Below, one piece after another: positions 34,920-44,213 of a stretch of DNA of 64,000 bases (positions are counted from its first letter, which is position 1; every line of letters starts with the position of its first letter). Under the pieces are notes generated by a model. That model was not told where the DNA came from. It did no database searches and saw nothing but the letters and a program-made list of their open reading frames with translations. The position numbers were made by a program, and so were the translations under genes. The DNA lies in the NCBI RefSeq assembly GCF_000308655.1, contig NZ_BAGC01000071.1:248001-312000 (forward strand), written 5' to 3'. The stretch comes from Nocardia niigatensis NBRC 100131 (GTDB lineage: Bacteria; Actinomycetota; Actinomycetes; Mycobacteriales; Mycobacteriaceae).

Positions 34920-35693
34920 CTATTGCCCGCCGAGCCGGGCATGCATTTCCCATACCAGAATCTCGGACGGCATGTTCGCGAGGACACGCTGGCCGCCGCT
35001 GCGCGCCATCCGCACCGCGTCCCCCTCGTACAGGGTGCCGGCCCCCTCCAGCTCCACCTCGCCGCGCGCGAGGAAGACATGCAGGTAGGGGGCTTCGGGC
35101 AGGCGGATCTCGGCGCCCTCGCCCGGCAGCTGTGCCACATGCAGGGCGGAGTGGCTGCTGGCGATGGCGATGGCGGCGCGATCCCGGTAGCGAGGCAGGC
35201 CCGAGGCCACCGTGATCAGGCCGCCGCCGGCCAGCTCGTCGTCGATCTCCAGCTGCTGATAGCCGGGGGTCAGCCCGGAATCGTCGGGCACCACCCACAT
35301 CTGGACGAAATGCACCGGCTCCTGATGCTCGGGCGTATTGCTGATCCGCCAGGAATCGTTCTTCTCCGAATGCAGGATGCCGGTGCCCGCGCTCATGCGC
35401 TGGGCCAGGCCGGGATAGATGACGCCGTTGTGCCCCAGCGAATCCTGGTGCACCAGGCTGCCGCTCAGCACCCAGGTGACGATTTCCATGTCCCGGTGCG
35501 GATGGGTCTCGAAACCCTCGCCGGGCAGGACGATGTCCTCATTGTTGACCAGCAGCAGGCCGTGATGGGTGTTGTCGGGATCGTAGTGTTCCCCGAACGA
35601 GAACGAATGCTTCGAATCCAGCCACGACACACGGGTTTTCATGCGGTCGCCGCCACGATGGATATCGATGTGTGGTGTCGTGAGGGTGGACAC
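34920..35693 (-). CDS. Pirin family protein (bicupin, YhhW-like)
   Basis: 257 aa from a GTG at 35693 with GAGAGGAG seven bases upstream; the longer frame to 35807 lacks such a site. The pirin metal site is seen as FETHPHRDMEIVTWVLSG plus HSEKN further on. The second cupin half is degenerate as usual. Family members bind a metal; some oxidise quercetin, others act as transcription co-factors. The specific role is unknown. Confidence 0.85.
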   Translation of the reverse strand: MSTLTTPHIDIHRGGDRMKTRVSWLDSKHSFSFGEHYDPDNTHHGLLLVNNEDIVLPGEGFETHPHRDMEIVTWVLSGSLVHQDSLGHNGVIYPGLAQRMSAGTGILHSEKNDSWRISNTPEHQEPVHFVQMWVVPDDSGLTPGYQQLEIDDELAGGGLITVASGLPRYRDRAAIAIASSHSALHVAQLPGEGAEIRLPEAPYLHVFLARGEVELEGAGTLYEGDAVRMARSGGQRVLANMPSEILVWEMHARLGGQ

Positions 35694-35974
35694 CGCCGTA
35701 CTCCTCTCACCGGCGAGCACCGATCGGGTTCCAGGGTAGGGGCCGATACGATGGCCCAACCTGAATTCCGGGTTAAATTCTAGCGCGAGCGCAGCGCTGC
35801 CCCGCACGCCGCCGACCAGGTACTACGCTCTCGGCAATCGGCGCGGGCAAATGCCCGGCGATTGTCCGTGGGCGGCGCCGCCACCCGCCCGCCCGCCGCC
35901 ACGCCCGCCAGCGGGTTTCGGTCGGCGACCGTATCATGATGTGCCGCAAGCGAAACGGGAGGGAGAGCAGGGGG

Positions 35975-36445
35975 ATGCGACCCGAGGTACTCGCGGGCAT
36001 CGAACGCGAGCTCCGACAACAGGCTGAGAGCGAGGGGATCGCGCATTTCGTGGTGGGCGTGGCTGTCTTCCAGGGCGGAAAACTGCTGGTCGTACGGCGT
36101 GTCGCCGAGGGCTCGCACGGGGGGATGTGGGAACTGCCCGGCGGCGGAGTGGAATCCGGGGAATCCTTCGCCGACTGCGTGGCCCGCGAACTGTTCGAGG
36201 AGACCGGATTGCAGGTCGTGCAGATCACCGATGTGCTGGGCGGATTCGATTACGCCACCCGCACCAAGTCCCGGGTGCGCAAATACAGCTTCGTGGTCGA
36301 GGCCGAGGCCGGTGAGATCCGGCTGGACCCGCTCGAACACGATCGTTTCCAGTGGATCGACTCCGACACCGTCGACAACCTGCCCATGGCCGACGATATG
36401 CGCGCGGCCGTCTTCGCGCTGGTGACCACGCACCCGGCCCGGTGA
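35975..36445 (+). CDS. NUDIX hydrolase
   Basis: 156 aa from the ATG at 35975 (AGCAGGGGG ahead); another ATG at 35936 would add 13 residues. The Nudix box is complete: GGVESGESFADCVARELFEETGL fits G-x5-E-x7-REU-x-EE-x-G-U. The hydrolysed nucleoside diphosphate derivative is not predictable. The GTG of the MFS gene overlaps its stop, so they are co-translated. Confidence 0.88.
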   Translation: MRPEVLAGIERELRQQAESEGIAHFVVGVAVFQGGKLLVVRRVAEGSHGGMWELPGGGVESGESFADCVARELFEETGLQVVQITDVLGGFDYATRTKSRVRKYSFVVEAEAGEIRLDPLEHDRFQWIDSDTVDNLPMADDMRAAVFALVTTHPAR

Positions 36446-37794
36446 CCGCGCCATCGCGGGGCAGCCTGCGCGACCGGCTGGCCGCCGCCGCGGCCGGACT
36501 GCGCGAGAACCCCGGCACGCTGCGGCTCACCCTGGTCCGGCTGTCCGGGCAGTTCGGCGACGGCATGTTCCAGGCCGCCCTGTCGGGAGCGATCCTGTTC
36601 AATCCCGAACGCCAGACCGATCCGCTGGCCATCGCCGGCGGCTTCGCGGCGCTGCTGCTGCCGTATTCCATCATCGGCCCGTACGCGGGCGCGCTGCTGG
36701 ACCGGTGGGATCGGCGCCGGGTACTGCTCTACGCGAACGTGCTGCGGGCGCTGCTCATCGTGGTAACCGCGGCCGGACTGCTGGCCGGGGTGCGCGCCAC
36801 CCCGCTGCTGCTGGGCGCGCTGTCGGTGGTCGGGGTGAGCCGGTTCGTCGGCGCGGGCGTGTCCGCGTCCCTGCCCAAGGTGCTGGCGCAGCGCTGGCTG
36901 GTGCCGATGAACTCGGTGCTGGCGACGGTGGCCTCGGGCTGCGCGATCGTGGGCGCGGGCCTGGGCTTCTCGCTGATCGGGCTGATCGGGGCGGGCGACT
37001 TCGCCTCGGCGGTGGCCACGGTGGTGAGCGCCTCGGGGTCCATCGCCGGCGGGCTGGTGGTGGCCGGATTCCGGCCTCGCGCGCTGGGGCCCGACCGCGG
37101 CGACGACGCCGCGGCGCCGGGCGGGTGGAGCACGGTGCGGGCCATCGCCTCGGGACTCCGCGAGGGCGCGACCGCGGCGTGGCGGTCCCGGGAGGTGACC
37201 ACGACCTTCCTGGGCATCGGCGCGCACCGCATCGTCTTCGGCGCGGACACCCTGCTGATGGTGCTGGTGCTGCGCCGCGGCGACGAGACCGCGGTGGGCA
37301 CACACCTCGCGAAGTTCAGCGCGGCCATCACCGCGACCGGGGCGGGCATGCTGACGGCGGCCGTGGTCGCGCCGGTGCTGATTCCCCGGCTGGGCCGCCC
37401 GCGGACGGTGGTGACCGGTCTGGTGACGGCGATCGTGGTGCAGCTGGGCCTGGTCACGCCGATCACCGTCGCCACCGGGGCGGCCGAGCGACGGGCGGAG
37501 CTGCTGTTGCTGGCGGCGGCCTTCCTGCTCGGGCTGGCGGGTCAGGTCATCAAGCTGACCGGTGACGCGGCCATGCAGATCGATATCGACGACGCGCACC
37601 GCGGGCAGGTCTTCGCCCTGCAGGACACCATCTTCAACATCACCTTCGTGCTGGCGCTGACGGGCACCGCGATGCTGATTCCGGCGGACGGCCGCTCCCC
37701 GGCCGTGGTGACGGCCGCGGCGGCGGTGTACGCGGGCGGCGTCGTGGCCATTGCGGCCAATTCACGCCGACGGGTCGGTACGCAGCCGGGGTAG
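36442..37794 (+). CDS. MFS transporter
   Basis: 450 aa from a GTG overlapping the NUDIX stop (GTGA). About 12 hydrophobic segments. The loop after TM2 reads GALLDRWDRRRVLLYAN, the MFS 2-3 loop motif. Two soluble loops contain Arg/Asp-rich stretches. Probably an exporter, but no substrate can be assigned. The upstream part of the open frame is the antisense-like shadow of the NUDIX gene. Confidence 0.85.
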   Translation: MTAPSRGSLRDRLAAAAAGLRENPGTLRLTLVRLSGQFGDGMFQAALSGAILFNPERQTDPLAIAGGFAALLLPYSIIGPYAGALLDRWDRRRVLLYANVLRALLIVVTAAGLLAGVRATPLLLGALSVVGVSRFVGAGVSASLPKVLAQRWLVPMNSVLATVASGCAIVGAGLGFSLIGLIGAGDFASAVATVVSASGSIAGGLVVAGFRPRALGPDRGDDAAAPGGWSTVRAIASGLREGATAAWRSREVTTTFLGIGAHRIVFGADTLLMVLVLRRGDETAVGTHLAKFSAAITATGAGMLTAAVVAPVLIPRLGRPRTVVTGLVTAIVVQLGLVTPITVATGAAERRAELLLLAAAFLLGLAGQVIKLTGDAAMQIDIDDAHRGQVFALQDTIFNITFVLALTGTAMLIPADGRSPAVVTAAAAVYAGGVVAIAANSRRRVGTQPG

Positions 37795-37904
37795 GTATCG
37801 GCTCGGTCACGCCCCTCCGGCGACACGACGGGAGAACTCGGCGGATGCCGCCCGGACGGCTACGGTGAGGTGGATCCGATCACGGACGAGGAGACGCATC
37901 ACGG

Positions 37905-39569
37905 ATGACTGCGCGGCGCTCCGAAGCACCTGCGGCCCTTGTGCTCTCGAGCCTGGCAATGGCCGGTGTCCTGCTGCTTCCCTCCGCGCCCGCCGCCGCC
38001 GGTCCGCTCGCCCCCTGGGCGCCGCCGCCGTTGAACGCCTGCGGTGAAACGGGATTCGACCCGCTGGCCCGGGAGCCGGACCCGGATGTGCCGCTGCCAC
38101 AACCGCCGCCGCCCGACAACACCATTCACATCCAGATCCCGGTCCCGCAGTTCACGCCGGTCCCCATTCCGGGCCCCGGACAGGACAACACGCGCATCGA
38201 TCCCGCCCCGCTGCCCGCGGACCCGTGCGTCAATCCATGCCCGGACCTGCGCAACGACCAGAGTCCCAAGCCGGAAAACCTTGCGCCCGACAGTGACCCG
38301 GCCGACCCGCCGGGCGACTCGGCCGACACCTCGGGCGATCCGGGCACCGAGGACGCCACGCCCACCCCGGAACCGGCGCCGCCGCCCGCGCCCGCGCCGC
38401 AGGCCGGCGGCGGGTCCGGCGGGATACCGCTGCCGCACCTCCAGATCGACCGGATTCCCGAGACCGTCCCGATCCCGATGCCCGGCGGCGAGCCCCCGGA
38501 ACCGCAGCCCCAGCCCGCGCCCGCCGTGCAGCCCCTGGCCCCCGCGCCGGTCGCCGCCCCGGTGGCCCCGCCGGAACTCGGCTCACTATCGCTGGCGAAC
38601 CAGGTGACCGGGCACGGCTCCACCAATCGCACCGATATGCGCTGGTCGGTGGACGGCACCGACCTGGGCATCATGTGGGAGTCCAAGCCCGGGCAGATCG
38701 CCGTCGCCTTCGGTGACACCTTCGGCAAGGGCTGGGGTCCGATCGGCGCGGGCACCGGGGACCAGGACTGGCGCAGCAATTCGCTGGCGTTCAGCAGCAA
38801 TCGCGATCTCACCCACGGCCTGCGGCTCGACACCTTCGCCCAGGACAGCCGCTGCCACGCCGCCGAGATCCTGAACAGCCGCAAGGTCGACAACTTCGAG
38901 ATCACCACCATTCCGACCTCCGGCTTCGCGCTGAACAAGCGGCAGTACCTGACCTACATGTCGATCGCGCGCTGGAGTCGCCACAAGCCGGGCATGTGGT
39001 GGACCAATCTGGGCGGGCTGGCCTGGTCCGACGACAACGGCTCGACCTGGACCAAATCGGAATGGGCGCGCTGGGACAACGTCTTCGGGCTGGGCCGGTT
39101 CCAGGTCGTGGGCATGGTGCCGCACGACGGGTACGTCTACATGTTCGGCACGCCCAACGGCCGGTTCGGCACCATCGGACTGGCCCGGGTGCCCGCCGGA
39201 CAGGTGCTCAACAAGTCGGCCTACCAGTACTGGATCAGCAATACCTGGGTGCCCGCGCTCGGACCGGACGAATTGCTGGCCACGCCGATCGTCTCCGGGA
39301 CCGCCGGCGAGTTGTCGGTGCGCTACGACCGGTCGACCGGGCAGTGGCAGATGGTCTACCTGGATCTGGACCGCCACGCCATCGTGCTGCGCACCGCCGC
39401 CGAACCACAGGGCGCCTGGACCGATCCGGTCACGCTGGTCGACACCGACGAGTATCCGACCGCCTACGGCGGATACATCCATCCGTGGTCGAGCGGGAAG
39501 GACCTGTACTTCACCATGTCGGCGTGGAACAGCTACAACGTGTACCTCATGCACGCGAGGCTGAAGTAG
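37905..39569 (+). CDS. Secreted DUF4185 protein, GH183-like candidate D-arabinanase
   Basis: 554 aa. Signal peptide ~1-32 (ending APAAAG). A very long Pro/Asp/Ala-rich linker (~35-220) follows, then the DUF4185 domain (~225-554) with beta-propeller-like repeats (GTDLGIMWESKPGQIAVAFGDTFG, GGLAWSDDNGSTWT, GGYIHPWSSGKDLYFTMSAWNSYNVYLM). DUF4185 proteins include the GH183 endo-D-arabinanases that cut mycobacterial arabinan; activity here is by family only. The linker may place the domain in or beyond the cell wall. Monocistronic. Confidence 0.82.
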   Translation: MTARRSEAPAALVLSSLAMAGVLLLPSAPAAAGPLAPWAPPPLNACGETGFDPLAREPDPDVPLPQPPPPDNTIHIQIPVPQFTPVPIPGPGQDNTRIDPAPLPADPCVNPCPDLRNDQSPKPENLAPDSDPADPPGDSADTSGDPGTEDATPTPEPAPPPAPAPQAGGGSGGIPLPHLQIDRIPETVPIPMPGGEPPEPQPQPAPAVQPLAPAPVAAPVAPPELGSLSLANQVTGHGSTNRTDMRWSVDGTDLGIMWESKPGQIAVAFGDTFGKGWGPIGAGTGDQDWRSNSLAFSSNRDLTHGLRLDTFAQDSRCHAAEILNSRKVDNFEITTIPTSGFALNKRQYLTYMSIARWSRHKPGMWWTNLGGLAWSDDNGSTWTKSEWARWDNVFGLGRFQVVGMVPHDGYVYMFGTPNGRFGTIGLARVPAGQVLNKSAYQYWISNTWVPALGPDELLATPIVSGTAGELSVRYDRSTGQWQMVYLDLDRHAIVLRTAAEPQGAWTDPVTLVDTDEYPTAYGGYIHPWSSGKDLYFTMSAWNSYNVYLMHARLK

Positions 39570-39591
39570 GCGCCGCGCAACGGAATCCGCG

Positions 39592-40455
39592 TCAGTCGAG
39601 CCTGCGGAAGCGGAGCGCCTGGCCCGGGCGCGCCTGCGCCACACAGTCCACATCGGCGTCCACGACCACCGCGATCACCGGATAGCCCCCGGTGATCGGG
39701 TGGTCCGCCAGGAAGACCACCGGCTGGCCGCTCGGCGGCACCTGCACCGAGCCCAGAGCCATGCCCTCCGTGGGCAATTCACTCGGCACACTGCGGCACA
39801 GGGCGGGACCGTGGCGCCGGTTCAGGCGCGCGCCGATCCGGTCGGTGTCCGAGGAGACCGTCCACTCGCCCGCGAAGAGCGCGGTGGCATCGGTGAACCA
39901 GTCGGCCCGCGGACCGGGCACGGCGCGCACCGTGAGCAGGTCGTTGCCCAGCGCGGGCACCGGCGCGACATCCACGATGGGCAGAGCGCGCGGCGGTTTG
40001 CCGACCGGGAGCCGGTCACCGGGGTGCAGCGGCTCCGGGCCGATGCCGGAGAGGGTGTCACGGCTGCGGGAGCCCAGCACGGGCGCGACCTCGATACCGC
40101 CGCGCACCGCCACATAGGTGCGCAGGCCGGTGCCGGCGAAGCCGAGCCGCAGCCGTCGTCCCTCCTCGATCTCCAGCACGCTGGCCGGGCCCATGGGCCG
40201 GTCGTCGACGGTGATCGGGGCCGGTGCGCCGGTCACCGCCACCGTGACGTGCTGATCGGCGAGCAGTTCCAGACCGCCCAGCAGTACCTCGATGCCCGCC
40301 ATGCCCTCCGGATTCCCGACCAGGCGATTGGCCAGCCGCAGCGAGGCCCGGTCCGCCGCGCCCGCGGCGCCCACCCCGGAGTCGAACCAGCCCGGGCGGC
40401 CCAGATCCTGAATGGTGGCCAGCGGGCCGACCTTGACGACATGCAGTCCGCTCAC
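39592..40455 (-). CDS. pxpC: 5-oxoprolinase subunit C (biotin-dependent carboxyltransferase-like)
   Basis: 287 aa. KipA/AHS2 family marks: VGPLATIQDLGRPGWFDSGVGAAGAADRAS at the start, RTYVAVRGGI centrally, and FLADHPITGGYPVIAVV near the end. With PxpA and PxpB it opens 5-oxoproline to glutamate using ATP. Its ATG overlaps the pxpB stop (ATGA). Usual length; cytoplasmic. Convergent with the DUF4185 gene, 22 bp apart. Confidence 0.92.
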   Translation of the reverse strand: MSGLHVVKVGPLATIQDLGRPGWFDSGVGAAGAADRASLRLANRLVGNPEGMAGIEVLLGGLELLADQHVTVAVTGAPAPITVDDRPMGPASVLEIEEGRRLRLGFAGTGLRTYVAVRGGIEVAPVLGSRSRDTLSGIGPEPLHPGDRLPVGKPPRALPIVDVAPVPALGNDLLTVRAVPGPRADWFTDATALFAGEWTVSSDTDRIGARLNRRHGPALCRSVPSELPTEGMALGSVQVPPSGQPVVFLADHPITGGYPVIAVVVDADVDCVAQARPGQALRFRRLD

Positions 40456-41183
40456 GAGCCTGTCCCCTCATCCACGAATCGGACCGGGGTACCCGCGCGC
40501 ACCAGGGCGGGCGGTTCCCGATCCACGTCCCACATCGATAGGTCCGTGGTGCCGATCAGCTGCCAGCCACCCGGACTGCGGCGGGGGTAGACGGCCGAGT
40601 ACCCGCCCGCCAGCGCCACCGCGCCCGCGGGGATGACGGTGCGGGACCGAGTGCGTCGCGGCACGCTCAGGCGAGCGTCCGGCGATTCGAGATAGCCGAA
40701 GCCGGGCGCGAAACCCACGAAGGCACAACGCCATACGGCGCCGGTGTGCCGGGCGATGACCTCGGAGACGGTCAGGCCGAGCAGGCGCGCGACCTCGGGC
40801 AGGTCCGTGCCGTCGTAGCGGACCGGGATCACGACCGGATCGTTCGGGGAGCTGTCGCCGCCCGCCTCCTCGACCAGACGGTCGGTTCGATCCGGCCGCC
40901 GACCGCGCGGAAGACCGTCTCCCGCACTGACAGAAGCCGTAGTATCCAGCCGAACCAGCAAGGCCCGCAGATGTTTTCGCACGGAACCCGCCGACCGTGA
41001 CGAATCCAGGATTACCAGTACGGTTTCGGCGGCGGGCAGGACATCGACCACTCCCGCCGGGCGCGGCCATAGAGCGGACACCAGATCGGCCACCATGGCG
41101 GGCAGCGGCGGAATCACCAGCAGCGCACGGTCACCCGCCGCGCGCACCGCGCCGGCACCGTCGAACTCCCCGAAATCGGTCAT
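40452..41183 (-). CDS. pxpB: 5-oxoprolinase subunit B (KipI/AHS1 family)
   Basis: 243 aa. C-terminal AHS1 signatures: IPVRYDGTDLPEVARLLGLTVSEVIARHTGAVWRCAFVGFAPGFGYL, then LSVPRRTRSRTVIPAGAVALAGGYSAVYPRRSPGGWQLIGTT. The middle section (~80-110) is a variable insertion rich in Arg/Gly/Asp. Forms the PxpBC complex. It starts 16 bp after pxpA on the same strand. Confidence 0.9.
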   Translation of the reverse strand: MTDFGEFDGAGAVRAAGDRALLVIPPLPAMVADLVSALWPRPAGVVDVLPAAETVLVILDSSRSAGSVRKHLRALLVRLDTTASVSAGDGLPRGRRPDRTDRLVEEAGGDSSPNDPVVIPVRYDGTDLPEVARLLGLTVSEVIARHTGAVWRCAFVGFAPGFGYLESPDARLSVPRRTRSRTVIPAGAVALAGGYSAVYPRRSPGGWQLIGTTDLSMWDVDREPPALVRAGTPVRFVDEGTGS

Positions 41184-41199
41184 TGCCGTTCACCCCGGT

Positions 41200-41952
41200 T
41201 CAGGCGAAAGGCCGGACGGAGGCGCCGGATTCGTCGAGCGCGGCACGAATCCGGCGCGCCATCTCGACCGCTGCCGGCGTGTCGCCGTGTACGCAGATAC
41301 TGACCGCCGACACCGCCACCGTGCCGCCGTCCATACTGGCGGCCTTCCCCTCCCGCGCGATCGACAGCGCCTGCACCACCGCGGCATCCGCGCCCAGCAC
41401 CGCACCGGGCAGACCGCGCGGCGCGAGCAGGCCCTCCAGCGTGTAGGCGCGATCGGCGAAACCCTCACCGAAGAACGGGGTTCCGGCGGCCATCGCCGCC
41501 TGCTCCAGTTCGGTGGCGGCCGGGCCCAGCAGCGCCAGCCGCGCGTCGAACTCCCGCATAGCGGCGACGATCGCGTCCGCGAGCGCGCGGTCGGCGGCGG
41601 CCTGGTGATACAGCGCGCCATGGGGTTTCACGTAGCGCACCCGATCCCCGGCGGCGCGGGCGAAGGCGTCCAGACCACCGATCTGATGCAACGTCTCGTC
41701 GCGCAGGTCGGCCGGCGTGATGGAGATGACGCGGCGACCGAAGCCGGGCAGGTCACGATGACCGATGTGCGCGCCGATCCGGACGCCCTTCTCGACGGCC
41801 AGCGCACAGGTGCGGCGCATGGTGGCCGGATCCCCGGCGTGGAAGCCGCAGGCGATATTGGCACTGGTGACCACGTCCAGCATGGCGGCGTCGTCGCCCA
41901 GGGTGTAGTCGCCGAAACCCTCGCCGAGGTCGCTGTTCAGATCCAGCGTCAT
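41200..41952 (-). CDS. pxpA: 5-oxoprolinase subunit A (LamB/YcsF family)
   Basis: 250 aa from the ATG at 41952, preceded by GGAGG; the protein then begins MTLDLNSDLGEGFG, the invariant start of the family. Also SANIACGFHAGDP, HIGHRDLPGFGRR and YVKPHGALYHQA. First gene of pxpABC, salvaging 5-oxoproline, a spontaneous product of glutamine damage. No regulator is adjacent. Confidence 0.93.
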   Translation of the reverse strand: MTLDLNSDLGEGFGDYTLGDDAAMLDVVTSANIACGFHAGDPATMRRTCALAVEKGVRIGAHIGHRDLPGFGRRVISITPADLRDETLHQIGGLDAFARAAGDRVRYVKPHGALYHQAAADRALADAIVAAMREFDARLALLGPAATELEQAAMAAGTPFFGEGFADRAYTLEGLLAPRGLPGAVLGADAAVVQALSIAREGKAASMDGGTVAVSAVSICVHGDTPAAVEMARRIRAALDESGASVRPFA

Positions 41953-42082
41953 ATGCGTCCTCCAGCTGTTGTCGTGATCCGATTGTGGGCGCACCCGCAT
42001 CCGGCGACAAGAATGTCACGTCAGAAACTGTGTCATGGATCACAACTGTGCGCTGTCACTTCCGGCGGGCATTCCTTGTCCC

Positions 42083-42994
42083 ATGGACATGAACGACACC
42101 AAGAACATTCTCCTCGCCGGTGCGAGCGGCGTCCTCGGCGGCCACATCACCCGCGCCCTGCGGCAGCGCGGCTACACCGTGCTGGCCCTCGGACGGGGCG
42201 CCGGCAACGACGTCGTCGCCGACCTCATGGACCGTGACCAGCTGCTGCGCGCGGTGGACGGCCTGACCGTCGACACGGTCGTGCACGCGGCCACGGCGCT
42301 GCGCAAGGCGCCCATGCGGCACCGGGACATGTTCGCCACCGACGACCTGCGCGTCACCGGCACCGCCCACCTGGTGGAGGCCGCACAGCAGCTCGGCGCG
42401 CGGCGCATGATCGCCGAATCGATGGTCTTCGGCTACGGCTACCGCGACTTCGGCGACCGGGTCCTCACCGAGACCGACGAATTCGGGCGCGGCGGAAGGG
42501 GGTCGGCCGTGCGGCACCTGGAAGGCATGCGCGTGAAAGAGGAACTCATGCTGAACACCCCCGGCATCGAAGGGATCTCACTGCGTTACGGCCTCTTCTA
42601 CGGGCAGGGTGGCACCGAAGCGATCGTCGAGATGCTGCGCAAGCGGCAGCTGCCCGCGGTGCACGACCACGGGCGGGTGCTGCCCTGGATCAACCTCGCC
42701 GACGCGGGGGCGGCCATGGCGGCCGCCGTCGAGGGTGGGACCCCGGGCCGCGCCTACAACATCGTCGACGACACCCCGCTCGGCTTCGGGGCGCACGTGC
42801 GGCTGGTGGCCGAAACCTTCGGCACCCCCACGCCGTTCACCGTGCCCGGCGCACTGCTGCGTCCCATGTCGTACCTGTACGAGATGACGCGGGCCGGCAT
42901 GCGGGTCGCGAATACCGAGGCCAAGGCCGAACTCGGCTGGAAGCCGCGGTACCCGAGCTGCGCCGGCGGCCTGCGCGCCCTGGCCGCCGCCTGA
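42083..42994 (+). CDS. NAD(P)-dependent epimerase/dehydratase-like (atypical extended SDR)
   Basis: 303 aa. Rossmann motif GASGVLGG near residue 12, then DTVVHAATAL and GYRDFGDRV. The C-terminal half reads YGLFYGQGGTEAIVEMLRKRQLP and VLPWINLADAGAAMAAAVEGG, typical of extended SDRs. The usual Tyr-x3-Lys catalytic pair is not seen where expected, so it may bind NAD(P) without classic chemistry. The start (ATG 42083 or 42089) lacks a clear ribosome-binding site. Divergent from pxpA; convergent with modC. Confidence 0.82.
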   Translation: MDMNDTKNILLAGASGVLGGHITRALRQRGYTVLALGRGAGNDVVADLMDRDQLLRAVDGLTVDTVVHAATALRKAPMRHRDMFATDDLRVTGTAHLVEAAQQLGARRMIAESMVFGYGYRDFGDRVLTETDEFGRGGRGSAVRHLEGMRVKEELMLNTPGIEGISLRYGLFYGQGGTEAIVEMLRKRQLPAVHDHGRVLPWINLADAGAAMAAAVEGGTPGRAYNIVDDTPLGFGAHVRLVAETFGTPTPFTVPGALLRPMSYLYEMTRAGMRVANTEAKAELGWKPRYPSCAGGLRALAAA

Positions 42995-43010
42995 ACCCGG
43001 CGGCCACACG

Positions 43011-44114
43011 TCAATATGGGTAGACCTCCACCTCGGTCGCCTTCACCGCGAAGTACACCTCGATCCCGGGGGCCACGCCCAGCTGGGCCACCGCGGCCGG
43101 AGTCAGATCCGCCGCCAGGCCCGCGGCCGCCCCCGGACCGTCCACAGCACGCACCCGCACGATCCCGCCGCGATCCTCCAGCTCCGACACCCGCACCCGG
43201 AACACATTGCGGGGACTGCCCTCCGGATGCTCCCGGTGCACCGCCACCGCCACCGGCGAGAACACCGCCGCCGCCCGTCCACCGGCGGTCCACTCGCCCT
43301 CGGACCTGCCGAACACCTCGGCCGTCCCGTCCGTCACCGCGCCCAGACCGGCGCTGCCGCCGCTCACGGCGGCACCCATGATCAGGTTGACGCCGGCGAT
43401 CCGGGCGGCGAACCGGCTGCGCGGCCGCGCCAATACCGTAGCCACCGAACCGGATTCGATGACCCGGCCGGACTCGAGCACCGCGACCCGATCGGCCAGG
43501 GTCACCGCGTCGATGATGTCGTGGGTCACCAGAATCGTCGCGCGCGGACGAGCATCGGACGCGGATTCCCGCAGGACTCTCCGGAGCAGCGACCGCATGG
43601 CGGGAGCCACCGTCACATCGAGCGCAGCCATCGGCTCGTCGAGCAGCAGCACCTGGGGGTGCACGGCCAACGCGCGCGCCAGGGCCACGCGCTGCGCCTG
43701 ACCACCGGACAGCGAACCTGGTGACCGGTCAGCGAATTCCTCCGCGTCGACCGCCCGCAACCATTCCCGAGCCAGCGCCCGCGCCGCACGACCTCGCAGG
43801 CCCCGGCTGCGCGGCCCGAACGCCACATTCGCCTCGACCGACAGATGTGGAAACAGCAGGGCGTCCTGCGCCAGCAAAGAGACGGACCGCTGATGCGGCG
43901 GGACCGCAACGCCTTTCGCGACATCGGTCAGCACCCGGCTGCCGAGCCGGACCTCCCCTCGGTCCGGAACCGCCAGTCCGGCAACCACATCCAGCAATGT
44001 CGACTTCCCCGCGCCGTTGGGACCGAGCACCGCCAGCACCTCACCGGCCGGAACATCCAGCTCCACCTGGAAATCCCGGGCGGCCAGGCATGCCGACACC
44101 GCCAGTCCATTCAT
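43011..44114 (-). CDS. modC: Molybdate ABC transporter ATP-binding protein
   Basis: 367 aa. Walker A GPNGAGKST (~31-39), signature SLSGGQAQRVALARAL, Walker B VLLLDEPMAALD, H-loop ILVTHDIIDAV. A C-terminal TOBE (molybdate-binding) region follows. It energises ModB. It is separated from modAB by the DUF885 gene yet on the same strand, 99 bp after that gene. The modC-like TOBE end and the nearby modAB make molybdate the best assignment; tungstate or sulfate cannot be excluded. Confidence 0.87.
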   Translation of the reverse strand: MNGLAVSACLAARDFQVELDVPAGEVLAVLGPNGAGKSTLLDVVAGLAVPDRGEVRLGSRVLTDVAKGVAVPPHQRSVSLLAQDALLFPHLSVEANVAFGPRSRGLRGRAARALAREWLRAVDAEEFADRSPGSLSGGQAQRVALARALAVHPQVLLLDEPMAALDVTVAPAMRSLLRRVLRESASDARPRATILVTHDIIDAVTLADRVAVLESGRVIESGSVATVLARPRSRFAARIAGVNLIMGAAVSGGSAGLGAVTDGTAEVFGRSEGEWTAGGRAAAVFSPVAVAVHREHPEGSPRNVFRVRVSELEDRGGIVRVRAVDGPGAAAGLAADLTPAAVAQLGVAPGIEVYFAVKATEVEVYPY

Positions 44115-44213
44115 CCCGGTGCCCCCTGACGAGGTGTCCGCACGGCAGCGACCGACGCGCAGGGGCGACAGCCGTCACGATGGCGGGCGCACGGTATCGG
44201 GCAGGTCATCGAC

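Noticed and set aside
34227..35783. 518-aa plus-strand open frame over DUF4190 and pirin
   Set aside because: Shadow of two recognisable minus-strand genes.
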